A DNA stretch of 64,000 nt from Costus lasius. Its lineage: Eukaryota > Streptophyta > Magnoliopsida > Zingiberales > Costaceae. Shown here in pieces: positions 25,501 through 40,500 of this stretch (its first letter is position 1; each line of letters begins with the position of its first letter). The notes beneath the pieces were generated by a model. It was not told the DNA's origin and did not search any database. It was given only the letters and a program-made list of their open reading frames with translations. The translations under genes were made by a program, and so were the position numbers. The DNA lies in NCBI GenBank assembly GCA_027563935.2, contig CM050449.1, forward strand, positions 82,801,178-82,865,177. The letters run 5' to 3'.

Positions 25501-28500
25501 TCTTGGGTGCTTGTGTCACCTTCTCCTCTTCTCCCCTCTCGCTCAAGCTTCTTCAAGAGCCGGGTTTCCTTTGCTAACTTTTTTTTTATTCTCTTGTGGT
25601 GCAAGTGAACCTTTTATTCATCAACATAGTGTATAGATCTCTGCTCAAGCTTTGTGGAGCTAAACAAGACCTCAACATTCCACAGTGCAAGATCTTCTTC
25701 AACCTTCGGCGCATCATCAAAATTCCCCAAATGAGATTTCTAATCTTTCTCTCTTCAAGATTAAAGTTTATTAAAGTTTCTTTAGTCTCACCTAATCAAT
25801 ATTTTGGTTGCAGCTCTCGGCATTTTTAAATATTCAACCCCTCTTCAACTTGACAAAATCTACAAGCATTTTCATAACTTGGCTCAAATTTTGAAAGACA
25901 AGAAGATGACACAAAATTGTTCTCGGCACTTTAAGGAAATGGGAAGATAAAGAAGTTTCATACAAGAGACTATCCATAAGTGGCATAATTTCACTTGACC
26001 TTAGTTTAATTCTTATAGATAGTTAATTAGATATTAAACAAACTAGTTGTCTTTTTGTTAGCAAGAGGAATTTGGAGGCCTAACCTCCTGTCTTAGCCTT
26101 TACATTATAAAGGACTTGGACTCTTAATAATTTAATTTATACTCATGCATGTATGGGTTTGTTGTTTGTGAGTATTTATAATCGCCCACCGAAATCGTCA
26201 TCTTTCATTAGAGTAGGACCGGACTGGTGAAAAATGGAAAGGACAGTCCTACACTAAGGCTTGCTAGATGAGTCTCCTTTTATGATAATGTCCTTTATAT
26301 TATGTCTTGTTTGCTATAGAATCGCATGAATAGTCCTATAGTTACATGCTTAGTTGTAGTAGTAATTGTATACTTAGCCTTAATTTATTTTCATGATAGC
26401 ATGATTGGTTTAGTTTAGTTTTATTTGCATATTAATTTCGGATTATATTTTAAAATTATAAAAAAATAATTTTGAAAACATGTTAGCTTTAATTTGCATG
26501 CTAGTTTGCATAGCCCTTAACGTGCATTTAATCTTGCTAGCCCAACACGTGGCTCCCTCCTACATCAATACCACAGTGTAAGCTTTGTTGAAAGTAATGC
26601 TTTGTTCGGTATTAGATGTGGGCTTATTTTTGATTGGGTTGCATGTGGTTAAGTTAGCCCACATAACATTTGTTTTATATTTACTTATATAACAAAAGCT
26701 GGAATGAAAAAATTGGTGCAATAGCTTTTCTTGGTGAACATTTAGGGTAGCCCTTTTTCCCCCTCTTTTTCTCCCCATTTTCTACCATGGAAAAAACCCT
26801 AGAATCTTGTCTAAGTGAACATAAAAATGATACTGGAGCATTTTTAATGAGATTTCAAGTCAGATTTGAGAAATAAAAGAAGAGAGCACCATGGCTATGC
26901 AAGGAATATGGATGCCCCAAGGTTCTCACCCCATATTTGAAGATGAGAACTGTGATTATTGGGGCATCAAAATGAAGACCCTTTTTATTTGATAAGATCT
27001 TTGTGAGATAGTGAAAGAAGATTTTGAAGAGAAAAAAGAGAAAGACAAAGGCAAAAGGAAGATTGAGGCTTTAATCCAACAAGAAGAGAAGCACAAAGTC
27101 TAATTTGGTACCAGGAAAACATTCTGGTATTGTGTTTTTTTGCAGTTCTAGTCATGGGAAATTATCGCTATCAATCAGCAATTGACTGGATTTGTTAATA
27201 AGGAAATCACAATCTTTTTGTGGAAGAAAATATGTAGAACTTGTCTGTCTTCCTAAAAGTAATTCTTTTTAGCTTTCTTTATATTAATCTTATGAATCAA
27301 CACTTCATCCCTCAACGAAATTTTAAGTCCAGGTATCCACTATCCACTCTTCCAGCATGATGGTTACTTTATTAGTGAAAAAAAAATCCTACTGAAAAAG
27401 GAAATGGGAGGTTTAGTACTTCTATTGGCATTTCATCTAGGTGGCACACAGATAGAAAATAGAGTCACAATACAAATATGTACTCATTCTTTATAATACC
27501 AATTGAATTGTTTGTCTCTTAGTTCTGTTTATCCTGCAGAATCGTCCATGATTAACTGATAGACATGCGAGATCTATTTTGGTTAGGCAATATTTGTCAG
27601 AAGATAAATGTGCTGTTTTATACATTTTTAACCCCTGGACATGTTTGGTTGCAGGTAATTCCAGAATGAAGTACCCAAGAATGTTATTTAGTGGCCGGAT
27701 TATATACTGTAGGACTGCACCAGAAGTAGAGAAAGCTAGCATGGAACTTTTGGATAAAATTAAATCTATGAAGCAGCATACGGATTCTGTTTCTCTTGGA
27801 TTTGACATTGAGTGGAGAGTGGTTTTTAGGAAAGGTTATTTCCTGTAGCTGATTCTAGTTGAATGGTTAATCTTATTTGTTTATTTAAGATAAGTTTATT
27901 TTCAACTCAAATCTTGATAGATTAAAGCTGCAGTCTGTCTCAGTCCAAGATACAACTGTCTTGGTTTTTTAGTTTCTGTAATAACTTTCTTTTTTCTTCT
28001 GTATATCCATTTAAGCACAAATTTTGGCCTCTGATCTCTAGGTGAAAGACAAAGGAAAGCTTCGGTAATGCAAATTTGTGTGGAGAATACCACATGTTAT
28101 GTCATGCATATAATCCATTCTGGAATTCCTCCTCATTTGAAGTCAGTTCTAGAGGATGATGTATCTGTGAAAGTAAGGATCCTACTTTTTTATGACAATC
28201 TATAAGTTGTGCCTCTTATTGGAATGCCTTTTCTTCCTTTTCAATAATAATTATTTGATTTCTCAAGGTTGGTGTAAGTATAGCTAATGATGCATGGAAG
28301 ATAATAAAAGATTACAATGTTTGTGTTGAACCATTGGAGGATTTATCAAGCCTTGCAAACCTCAAACTTGGTGGGATGCCTAAGAAATGGGGTCTTGCCT
28401 CTTTAATTGAAGCGATTACATGCAAGCAGGTTTCTCAAAGAACCCAGATTTTTTCCTAGTTGTGCAGTCTTCAATCTTTACGAACATATAAGTTCACATG

Positions 28501-31500
28501 TATGTCTCTTTTGTCATTTTATAAATTTGTGCAGGAATCACACTTTCATATGATGATTCTCATCAACTCGCCACGACATCCATAACATGTGGAAGGGTGG
28601 GGATTGGTGAATTTGATCCTATATTCTTTCCCATATCACCTTATTATACTCTTAGTGACAACATAAAGGAGAACTAGGGAGGTGTTAGGACTCATACCAA
28701 TCACAAAGTGTATATGATTATCAAATATAAATGTTAATGGATGCCTAAGATGTGAGTTAAGATTATAGAATTTATTATTCATTAATGAATAGTTAATAAT
28801 AATACATAAATACTGAGACCTGACAACCCAATAAGTTAATAACCGAACAATAATACTAATAATCTTTGATACTTCCTGAAGTTGAAGCATAAATATTAGA
28901 CATGCTTAACTTATTAAATAAAAGGTAATGACTAACCAATAAGCTAATAAATAATAGGAGAAAACCCAATATGCTATTGGCTACAAGGATTGAAAACCCA
29001 ATAATAGAACTGATACTGTACCGGCGAATCGGGCGGTAGCGGCAGAAGCTTCCGTTGCTTCTGCTGCTATCAAAAGCTTCGGCACCCCTGCCTCCCTTCG
29101 CCGTCCGACCGAACGGCCAACGGACCGGAACTGTAGTCCGGTATGGTACGGTTTCTAAAACCTTGATTGGCTAATAATCTCTAACACTCCCCTATGCAGA
29201 AGCAAAAAAATTAGAAATGCAAATCTCATATGGATAATTTTTCCAATAAGTTCAAAATCATTGTTCTAATTGTGAAGAGTATGTGAAAGTTGAACATAGA
29301 TATTAGGTAGAATACCGCTCCTTACAATCTTGATAAAGATTATGTCTTATTAGTTAGTTATTATTAACTTTGGGTTTCCTCTTATTAGGTTATTTGGTTC
29401 ATTAACTCTTAGTATGTGAATGCATGTTTGTTAAAAATATGTTTTTAAGCTATTTAATAGGATCTTACAATCCTACATTTTGATCTTGTGGAGTCTTCCA
29501 CCTTGTTATTATGTATCTACCACCCACTACCATGCAACAAAAAAATTACTTTTCAAACCTTGACACAATATGTCCAAAGGATGACATTAACTTGGACAAT
29601 CAAAAGTCAAAACAAACAAGTCAAAGTACCAAGTGTCAACTACCAACAACTATATTTGCTTAACAAAATCAAAATTCAAGTCTAAACTAAAAAGTACTAG
29701 CCTACTGTGACCATACGTGAAATTTAGAATGGTGATCATATTGACCTTGTAGCTATTACAGCCCTATAATAAATTTAGATTAGTTGGTCTACTCTTGCAA
29801 ATATGATTAGAGTATCTTATGGCTAAAATTGATTTTGATAACATTAATATCTAACACTCCCCTTGACCTAGAACATAAATATCAAGCATGCTCAACTTAT
29901 TACATAAATGTGGTGAGGTAGGAACTTTTGAAAATAAAAGCAAGTTAATCTTTATACTTGTGATAAGGAGTTCATATTTGTTTAGTCATCACCATATAAA
30001 TATTATGAGTAAATTAATAGCCAACCACTGCACATTTTGTTTTCTCGAGTAATATAAGATTATAAACAATATAAATAGTGAATTGATGGTCATAATAAAT
30101 GTTCATTGCACTGTGGTTTTGAATATTAATTCATAATGGTGAATTGACCTTTGACTAGACTAGTATGTGCATATGTAATGATTGTATTGACAAAAAATAT
30201 GGTTGGAACAATTTAAACCATCTTGAACCAAGTTTTTTTAATTTATTTCTAATCTAATTTGATCCCGTATGTCCCATAAACTTGTATAATATCTAGTAAA
30301 TCACTTTTGAAGTATCTAGGTTTGAATTTAAAGTGAAATTGGACATATATGTTAGAAACATTATAATTTCATAATTTTAGATGAATTTTTTGAATTATAT
30401 CATACCCTACTTGGCCTCACAACTAGATCTGCCCAGTACATTTTGTTTTTTTACTTTTCTAGGTAACAATATTTACTCCTATCTAGGTGCAAAAGCCAGA
30501 TCTTCTATCATCCATATTCCTTGTATAGTTTGTATGTTTGTAAACCTCAATTTTTTGTGCATGTTTTTCTATATAGGAGACCCTTTCTAGAGTTTTTGAT
30601 GTATTATAGTATTTGCAAGGTGGCATTTCAGAGACAGTTTAGGTTTCTGCTAACCACCCTCAGCATATGAGATCAGTGGTCTAGTGACTATGAGGTAAAT
30701 GAGTTTCCCTACTAGTAGACCTTACTTAGTTGGCTCAACATCTTCTGAATGGGTATCTCTACTATTGTATTTCTAGTTTGGGATCATCAGGGTTTCTGCT
30801 GTACTTCAGGTTTGGACACATCTTACTCCATTGATGTTGCTTAGCTTCTTGTTCATATCATCAAGAATCAAATATGTGTAATGAACTACACAAGGAATCC
30901 AAATTAATTTTTTAATCAACATCTCTCCAGCTACCATATAATTTGCAACGTTATGAGTGATGACTTACAAAACATTATTATCTCCATCTTTGTTGATGAT
31001 CTCATCTAATATATATATTTTTTTCGTAGTGTGGAAATGTTAGATGTACCAGCAGAAGATAAAAAATAATAGTTCCCTTAAGGGCATTCACCAAAAATTT
31101 ACAAAGCAATCATCTTCTTTTATTTATCCATTCATTAGGTATAATTGAACAACCTATTTTTAGTTAGTCATCTTTAAGTATACCCAATATCTTTTTTACT
31201 TCTTTCCTCAAAGAGTTTATCTAGTTTCATGGTAAGAGGAGGTTGAAATCGGAACCATATTTTCTAATCAACTCAAACATCTTCATAAATTTAGAATTTT
31301 TTTATGCAATTGTTAAGAATGACATTTGTGTAAAAAAATATAGCAATTTATTGATGAATTTCATCACTTAAATCCCTATTGACATGTTTATTGTGATTTG
31401 TTGAACACTCGGTGCAATTGAGCTACTAATATTATATTTAATCATTTTTACAAAGGATTACAAGGTTTCTTTTCCCTTTTTCATTCGTATTGATTTCTTG

Positions 31501-34500
31501 GTTTTCTTCTTCTATAACTTCCTACTAAATGACATAAATATTGTTATTTTTCATAAGTGCATCAAGTGCGAGTTGTCCTTGCAAAAGGCTCATTTGCTTC
31601 ATCTTATTTGTGATATTTTTATGTGCCTCAACATCCTTTTGCACTTTAAAATGATAGATACCTCTATTAACTCTCTTCTCACAATGTTTGCACTCAACTT
31701 TGTTTTGGATTATTGTCCACTTTAATACCATACTCCAAATTGACATTTGATCGATTTCTAGTGCATTTTTTCTTTTTGATTTGTTGTTATTGCTAGACTT
31801 TTTCTACCATTATTAAAAAAGTAAGGTAAGTATAATTTTAATTTTCAAAATATATAAAAAAAGAAATATAATTACTTTAGATCTTACCAAAGAAAACATA
31901 AAGTACAGCCTTTGTTATGTGTTTACCACTTCAAAGTGGTAATGAGTGTTCTTGGTGTAGGCTAGTAGCTTAGGCTCATAGCAATAATGCAAACTCCTAT
32001 ATTTGGCGTATAGCGTATACAAGCCCCTTTTTTGCTGTATAGCATTGCAACGAGCTGCAAATCTTTTACTCTGCAACAATATACTTGACTTGACGAAGTG
32101 GAAGTGAGAATGTCGGCTTGAGTAATGTAAACATTGATGAGAATCCAATGCCCCATGGTGACTAGAGATTAGTCCAGGAGCTTCTCTCAGCATTTGCATT
32201 TGGTTACTAGGTACTAGCTCAAGTGAAGAATTTTGTCCTACTAGCATCTATGTAGCAACTCCTGAGCCAAGTAGATAGGCATTGAAACTTCTCCTAATCG
32301 TGGTGAACTTCACACTTCACAACTTCTTTGCCATTCACTCTTCCTTTTTTAGCTTCTCTACATCTTTGCTTATCATACTTTGTACTATGGGATGGGCCTG
32401 CATGCATAGTTGATAACTTTGCAACTTGTGCAGTGTAGAGAACCTACAACTGTCTTTATTAGTGATAACTTGTGAATATGAAGATGAGTGGATGGTAAAG
32501 AAAGATGCAATTGTGCATGTTGAAGACATAGCACTTTATTTTAATGCTTTTGTGGTAGTGAAGTTGAAGACAAAGCAAGTGTTTCTATGGTTGGCTAAAG
32601 TCACGACCAATTCTGTTGGGTTGACTCACAAGTTAGATCGAGTTTACCTAAAAAACGATCATACTAGCGAGTTTACTCTCCATATTACAACTAATATGTA
32701 ATCAGATAAGTAAACTTGTGATTTTGACAACAATGTTCTTGTAAGATCTTTTGGTTGTTTTATGACATTTTAGTCCTCATTGTCTTTCCACAATCTAAAG
32801 ACAATACAAATGGGTGGATGTGCTGAGTTTAGAGGAGTATATACTTTTTGTCACCTATTATCTAGGATTACCCATATCTACTACTATGTTGACCCTTTGA
32901 GTTATACAAGTTAGGGAAAGAACCACCCTACTTTTCCACGAAGTTCCCATGTAGTATGTCTTTTTATATTGTTCCTTCTCACATTTGGAGTACTAATCCT
33001 ATCATAGTTTTATTTTATTACTTAGATGACCACAATTGTATTATGGGTTTATCTATTATACTTTAGTTTAAAATTCATATTGATTTCAGAACTTTTATTA
33101 TTAAATAGACTCAGTTTTGTTCTTTTATAATCAAAATTCTTTGCATTGATGTGGTTGAAAATGTGCCGCCTTGATTTTTGTTTTCACTATGTGCCATACA
33201 CCCAAAGAAGATAATAACAAAATACTTTACATCTTACTCTAAACCCTAGACCTCTATTTATAACACTTTCCTACTTAGCGAACTGGGTATAACATAGCGA
33301 TCCGGATCTGTTTTATTACATATACTACTAATAGTATTTGGCCCGTAACATTGCCCCCCTCTCTAACTACAGTCTTGTCCTAAAGGCTGTGTATCAGTTG
33401 GTCTTTTCTCAAACTTTTCCTAGATCCTGCTGCTTATAAGTTGAAATTGCTCTATGATCTTGTTTATCAACAATATGCTTCTTTACTGCAAAAAGCTTTT
33501 CCTCTTCCCAGCATACATGCAAGCAATGCCAAGTCTTCCAATGTGTTTTTGTAGCATTCACAACCTTTATGTCATAAGATATTTTACTTAGATTATTATC
33601 TAGATCGCTTGGCTAGCCTAGATTTAGATCATCATCTTTGAAAAAATTAGCTAGACCATCATCATCCCATTTGGAGAATTCACCATATTCAATACTCACC
33701 ACATCTATAGTTGGAAAAGCCTTATCAACAATAGGAGTATGCTCAATTACTTCTTGTTTGCTTACCTCCTTCTATTTGCCATCAAGTTTCTTCTCTTCAT
33801 AGTAGCTTTCATCAAGGACCGTAACAGGAAATTTACTAAATCTTTGTATCATCTCTTGCTTCAACACTTTTTAAGAAAGATTAAGAATCCATTTTTTTAA
33901 CCCTCGAAATCAATGGTCTGCTTGCCCGTCTATACGAACAAATGTCATAGGAATTTTATAGTCGTTTGACATGCCTTGAATGTCAAAATATTGTTCAACT
34001 TGTGCAATCCATCATTCTGGATCAGTTTCATCAAATCCTTGTAATTCCACACGGTTATGAATCTACCATCTATCCTCTATGTTACTTTGGCTTTGTAATG
34101 TAGTCTTAAGGATCTCTGATGTTAGATATGCCTGCCCATCGATAATCACATCCGCACTTTCTCGCATTTTCTTCTTCCTAACTAACTCTCTCAGCATTGC
34201 TCTCATCTCATATAAAATGTCAAGACGACAATTTATCTCCACATAACATTAAGCAACCTCACTTCTCGTCATCTTCTCTTCTAACTCATGTCTCTCTTTT
34301 TTAATAATCTCTCCTTTTTATTTTCAAACCAGCAATCTCTCTCTAGTTTTTTTGGTTCAACCCTAATCTACACACACTGCCGTGTGTCCTTCCTCTTCCT
34401 CCCCCCTAGGTTGTTGCAATGTCTGCTGCTAGAGTACTCGCTGCTATAGACTATCGCTGAACCCTAGCGTCGCTACAATGCTTTACAGATGCATTCACAA

Positions 34501-37500
34501 GCCTTGTTATAGTACTCATTGTGCTACAGTAACTCACCACGCGCGATGGAAGCTTGCCGAGAAGGGGACTTTGCTGCATATTGAACTTCTTGTGCCCTAG
34601 GTTTTCTTCAATGGTTGGTTAACGACAATAGATCCGCCGCTTAAATCTACTACCGACAATGAAATTTTTTTCACCTTTATCCGTCGTCGGACCACTGGTT
34701 CCTTGGTAATCGATTCTGTAGATCGGATTAATTGATAGACCTCAGCTGTCATCAGCGAGAAATCGTGCAAAATACACCCAAAGAAGATTATAACAAAATA
34801 CTTGACATCTTACTCTAAACCCTAGACCCCTATTTATAATACTTTCCTACTTAGCGAACCGGGTATAACATACCGACCCGGATCCGCTTTATTACATATA
34901 CTAATAGTATTGGGGCCCGTAACAGCTTCCAATGATATTATTCATGAAATTACTTAAATGTTTTTCAAGAGATGAGATTGCTAAATGAAATTTAGACACT
35001 TGATGGTGTTGAACGTTGTATTTCAATCCCAAATCATCATTTTTTATTCACTTCTATTTTTGCTTAATGATTTGTCAAAGCATTTACTATCTTCTATCTT
35101 AGCATGAAACCCTTTTGGCTCACCTATGCTTTAAATGTTTGTTTTATTCTCTTCATTTTTACTTAGATATTCACTCTACAAAAAGATTATATATGCTAAG
35201 ACTCAGACAACATGACATTAATTTGTTTATATTGATCCTATGTTCTACGAATCAACTTTATATTTTCTCATCACTAATTCACTTTCAATTAATCTTACTC
35301 AATCACTATGCCTATCACCACCTATAGCTTTGCCATCTCCTTTGACAACATATATTCCTCTATCGTCACCTCATGATCAAGATTCATCAACAATGCATTA
35401 GGCAGGCTTTCTGATGGAGCTACTGTAGGTGGGAGAGTCCTTAAAGCCATATACCAAGGGATTACACAATGCTGTGAAAACGGGAGATGGTCTTTAGACG
35501 AGGGAAGTGAAAAGCGCTACGGAAATGCAGGGAAAACACGATGAAGCACGAAGAAGAAAACACGATGAAGCACGAAGAAATCAGTGTCGAGTTCGATCGG
35601 GGCAACACAAATGCGAAAAGAACACAACGGCACTCAACTACAGAGTGTAACTCACTAACCTCGTAGCAATTTTTGCACACTCACGCAGCAGATTTTAAGC
35701 TCAGCACGTCGCAATAGGGAACCAGCGGATTCGCAACGCACAGCTCGACGCCTAGGCGCCTGAAAAACACCAAAGAACAACACGGGATGACCACGTCTCC
35801 GGCGTACGGATACCCGTGGAGAAAGAGAAACCACAATGGAAATACAAGAACGCAACGAAGTGAAGAAACAGGCGAACCTGACCCACCACTAAGGATGAGA
35901 TTTACTTTTTTGAAAAGCTGGAAACGGAACAACGTGGAATCGAGGCACCGGCCTCGACCCGGAAACTCTGAAGGAGAAGCTCATCTTCGACTTCTACAAT
36001 GCTGGAGGCTCTCAGCTCACTAGGAGTACTCTAACACCAAGAGAACTAAGAGAGAATGCTGGTCAGCCCCTCTTTTTTATAAGATAAGGAGGGGTAGACA
36101 AGACAAAGGACAACATCTCAACAACTAACAACTAAAAAGTGGTCAAGCTGCCACAAAAAGACAAAACAGAATAAAATCCTACCAACTACCATCTACTCCT
36201 GCAGGGGCGCAGGCCCTTTGCGTCTTCAGCGTACGAGGTGGCTGCTACGACGGTTAGACGCGCTCAGAACACATCTCGACAAAGCAGCATAATTTCGAAG
36301 TACTGGGCTGCGTAACAATCGTCGCGGCCTTCTCTTAGGCCGTGTTGCTGATGTGGTTGTGAGGCCCATCTGGAATTGGACTCTTCGGGGATTGGCTGGT
36401 AGCGTCCTTGGGCCGGATTACTTCGGTGTGGATGGAGAGTGGGCTGATAATACCCACGAAGCGGTCCGGTGGGTGAGATGGGCGTTGGGATCGCCGAATA
36501 ACCACCTTGTTGGGCTCCTTTGGGTCTTCATGAGGTGGAGCAACATGGTAGGGTGGGTTGTATAAGTCAAAGTGGGGTCGTCGGGGCAATTCTGCAGCTT
36601 CGGGTGGCTGTCTGCAGGAACCAAGGGGCGTGGCTTTCGTCGCTGGGTGACCTGAGGAACATTATGTGGAAAACTGTCTGCAGGAGTCACGGGGCGTGAC
36701 TTTTGTCGCTGGGTGACCCGAGGAACATTCTGTGGGATTTCCGACTTGTGCATGTGGTGCCGCTTCCGATTCTGAAATTTCATCGGAGAGTCGCCCGCAA
36801 AAGTCACGGGGCGTGACTTTCGTAGCTGGGTGACCCGAGGAACTTTCTGTAGAAAATCGGACTTGAGCACCCGGTAGTCGTCTGCAGGATCCACGGAGCG
36901 AGGTTACCGTCGCTGGGTGCCCCGAGGAACTTTCTGTAGAAAATCGGTCTTGTGCATGTGAAGTCGCTGCTGATTCAGGTGGGTGTCTGCAGGAGCCACG
37001 GGGCGTGGCTTTCGTCGCTGGGTGACCCGAGGAACTTTCTGTGGAAAATTTTTGGGGCACCAATGGGGCTAGATCTTTTCCTTCTTTCATGTCGTATGCT
37101 CCTGCATCAGCTTCCGCTGCGTGCTCTGAGGAGTTCTCTTCCGGAGAACTAGGGGGAAGAGGCTCGTCGGGGTCCGATGGCTCCTCCAAAGGACCGTAGA
37201 AAGGAAGCAGGTTTGCCACGTTGAAGATGGGGTGGATGCCCATGTCCTCAGGTAGGTCCAGCACATAGGCGTTAGAGCCGATCCGCCGCACCACCACATA
37301 GAGCCCCATGTAACGTGGCCGGAGCTTAAAATGAGCCTTGTGTGAAACTCGCTCGGGGTGGATGCGCACCCTCACCAACTCACCAATAGAAAAATGATGT
37401 GGCCTACGATGCTCGTTGGCCTTCATCGCATTATGAGTGTTGCCCAAAAAGATACGATGCCGAACTTCGTCATGCAAACTAGCTATATGCTGGGCAAAGG

Positions 37501-40500
37501 AGAATGCATACTCAGATAAATGGGACTCCATGGGTAGATCATGTAGGTCAATAGGTTTGCGGGGTTGACGGCCCGTAACGATCTGGAAGGGACTAAGACC
37601 CGTAGACCTATTAGCCGTGCTGTTTTATGCGAATTCCGCCATGGGGAGGATGGTGTCCCAAGACCTCGGGTGTTCGCCGATGAGACACCGGAGCAAGTTA
37701 CCCAAACTACGATTAACAACCTCAGTCTGCCCATCAGTTTGGGGATGGTAAGCAGTGAAAAATTTCAGCGTAGTGCTCATGAGAGCCCACAGTGAGCGCC
37801 AGAAGTGGCTCACGAAGCGAGTGTCACGGTGGGACACAATGGTACGGGAGAGACCATGGAGACGGACAATCTCCCGAAAGAACAGGTGCGCGACATGGGT
37901 CGCATCAGCGGTTCGCGAGCAGGGTATGAAATGGGCCATCTTCGAAAACCGATCTACGACCACGTAGACGGAATCGAAGCGGGACGCGGTGCGGGGCAAC
38001 CCTAAGACAAAATCCATGCTGAGGTGTTGCCAAGGGCTATCAGCAACGGGTAACGGTGTGTAGTGACCAGTGTTCGGGGGACGTGGCTTGGCCAGTTGGC
38101 AGGTGCCATAGTGGCGCACAATGCGCTCCACGTCCTTACGAAGGGAGGGCCAGAAAAAGTGCTCCTCCGCCATTTCAAGGGTTTTGTCCCGGCCATAGTG
38201 GCCGGCAACGCCACCCGCGTGCAGCTCGAGCAATAGATGATCTCGAAGCGATGTACGGGGAATGCACAGGCGATTCCCCAAGAAGAGATAGCCCTCACAG
38301 AGCTGGTAGGGAGACTCAAGATCAAGGGCTGTGGCCAAGGCGGCATACGTGGTGCCGAAATCAGGACAGGTGGTGTACTCCTCTTTAACATGGTCGTAGG
38401 TGTTAATGCTTGTTTGCATCATGCAGAGGAGGGTGCGGATACGACTCAAGGCATCTGCTACCACGTTTTCTTTCTCCGCCTTGTGATTAATCACAAATGA
38501 GTACTGTTGGAAGTACTCAACCCATTTTGTATGACGGGCGCCCAATTTCTTTTGGGCACTAAGGAACGACAAGGCCTGGTGGTCGCTATAGAGGACGAAC
38601 TCACGATGGAGGAGATAGTGCCTCCACTGACGAAGTGACTGGACAATGACATAAAATTCCTTGTCGTACGTGGAGTAACGTTGACGGACAGCGTTCAGTT
38701 TCTCACTGAAGAAGGCGACCGGGTGGCCTTCTTGACTCAGAGTCCCTCCGATACCGGTACCGGAGGCGTCACACGCAACTTCGAAGACTTTTGAAAAATC
38801 TGGAAGTCGGAGCACGGGGGCTGTGGTTATGGCGTCCTTGAGGGACTCCAAGGCGCATTGAGTGGCGGCAGTCCACTCAAAGTCCTCCTTGGACAGACGT
38901 TGGGTTAGCGGGGTCGCAATCGTGCTGAAGCCCCGAATGAAGCGACGGTAAAACCCGGCAAGGCCCAAGAAGCTACGGACCTCGGACACAGTGCGGGGTT
39001 CGGGCCAATGTCGTATGGTTTCGACCTTGGCCGGGTCAACAGAAAGACCCTCGTCAGACACAATATAGCCTAGGAAGTGTACACGGTTGGCTATGAAGGA
39101 GCACTTCTTCGTGTTAAGGAAGAGGCGTTCCCTGCGTAGGAGGTCAAACGTGGAGCGAAGATGCTCCAGGTGTTCTTCGGGGGTCCGGCTAAAAATCAAG
39201 ATGTCGTCAAAATAGACGACCAGGAATTTGCCCATGCAGGGCTTGAGAACTTGGCTCATGAGCCGCATAAAAGTGGACGGGGCGTTGGACAACCCGAACA
39301 GCATGACGAGCCATTCATAAAGACCGTTCTTGGTCTTAAATGCAGTTTTCCACTCATCACCTTCGCGGATGCGGACTTGGTGATATCCGCTGCGAAGGTC
39401 CAACTTAGAGAACCAGGATGCCCCAGAAACTAAGTCTAACATATCATCAAGTTGAGGTATAGGGAACCTATACTTGATGGTGATTCGGTTGATGGCGCGG
39501 CTATCAATGCACATCCGCCACGACCCATCCTTCTTGGGTGTGAGCAATGCAGGAACTGCGCATGGACTTAGGCTCTCGCGGATGTACCCCTTGGTGAGGA
39601 GGTCATCCACTTGACGCTGCAGTTCAGCGTGTTCAGTTGGATTCAAACGATGGTGAGGCAGATTTGGGAGGGGTGCTCCCGGGAGAAGGTCAATCGCGTG
39701 TTGGATCTCCCTAGCTGGAGGGAGACTGTGGGGCAAGTCCTTCGGACTAATGTCAGCAAACTCAGTCAAAAGGGCAGAGACTTTCGGGGTTGGTGTCGTG
39801 TCTACTACCGGGGAGGACTCCGGGGACTCGCGCAACATCAAGGTGTAGACAATCTTGGATTCTGTGGCCTCACGCATAAGCGTAGACGTGCGCATGAGGG
39901 ACACCATAGCGGGTACCGGGGAAACAACGGTGGGAGGAACAACCACGCCTTTAGATGTGGACGCGCGTAGTTCCTTGGGTGGGGTTGGGATCAACCGGAT
40001 TTTCTGGTCATTGTGGTCAAACACATAAGTGTTCGACCGGCCATAGTGGACTACATCCCTATCATATAGCCATGGGCGTCCTAAGAGGATGTGGGCGACA
40101 TCCATAGCCGCCACGTCACACCACACCTTCTCGCGGTAGTCCCCAAAAGCGATGGGGACCTGGCATCGGTGGGTGATCGGGAGACTCGACGTGTCAACCC
40201 ATGCGATCGAGTATGGCTTCGGGTGAGGTTCCAAGGGAAGACCGAAACGGGTGATCGCGGTCCGAGAGACCACATTCAAACTACTACCACCATCGATGAC
40301 GATCTTACATGAGTGCCCGTTGCACTTAATGTAAGTCGTGAAGATGCTTGTACGCCTCCAATCCTCGGAGGGTGGGGTATGGACAAAGGTGCACCGCACA
40401 ATCGCAAGTGTGGGTTGACCCGACTCTTCACCACTAGTATAGCACTCGGCCTCAACATCGTGCTCCGCAAGCTCGCGGGTGATAGTGGCGACACGGGCAG

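Noticed and set aside
27671..27834. Alternative WEX exon 2 acceptor at TTCCAG
   Set aside because: It would bring a TGA into frame directly after the junction with exon 1.
31915..32247. 110-codon frame on the - strand in intron 4
   Set aside because: No known domain and no supporting signals; near the hAT relic but with no hAT motifs.
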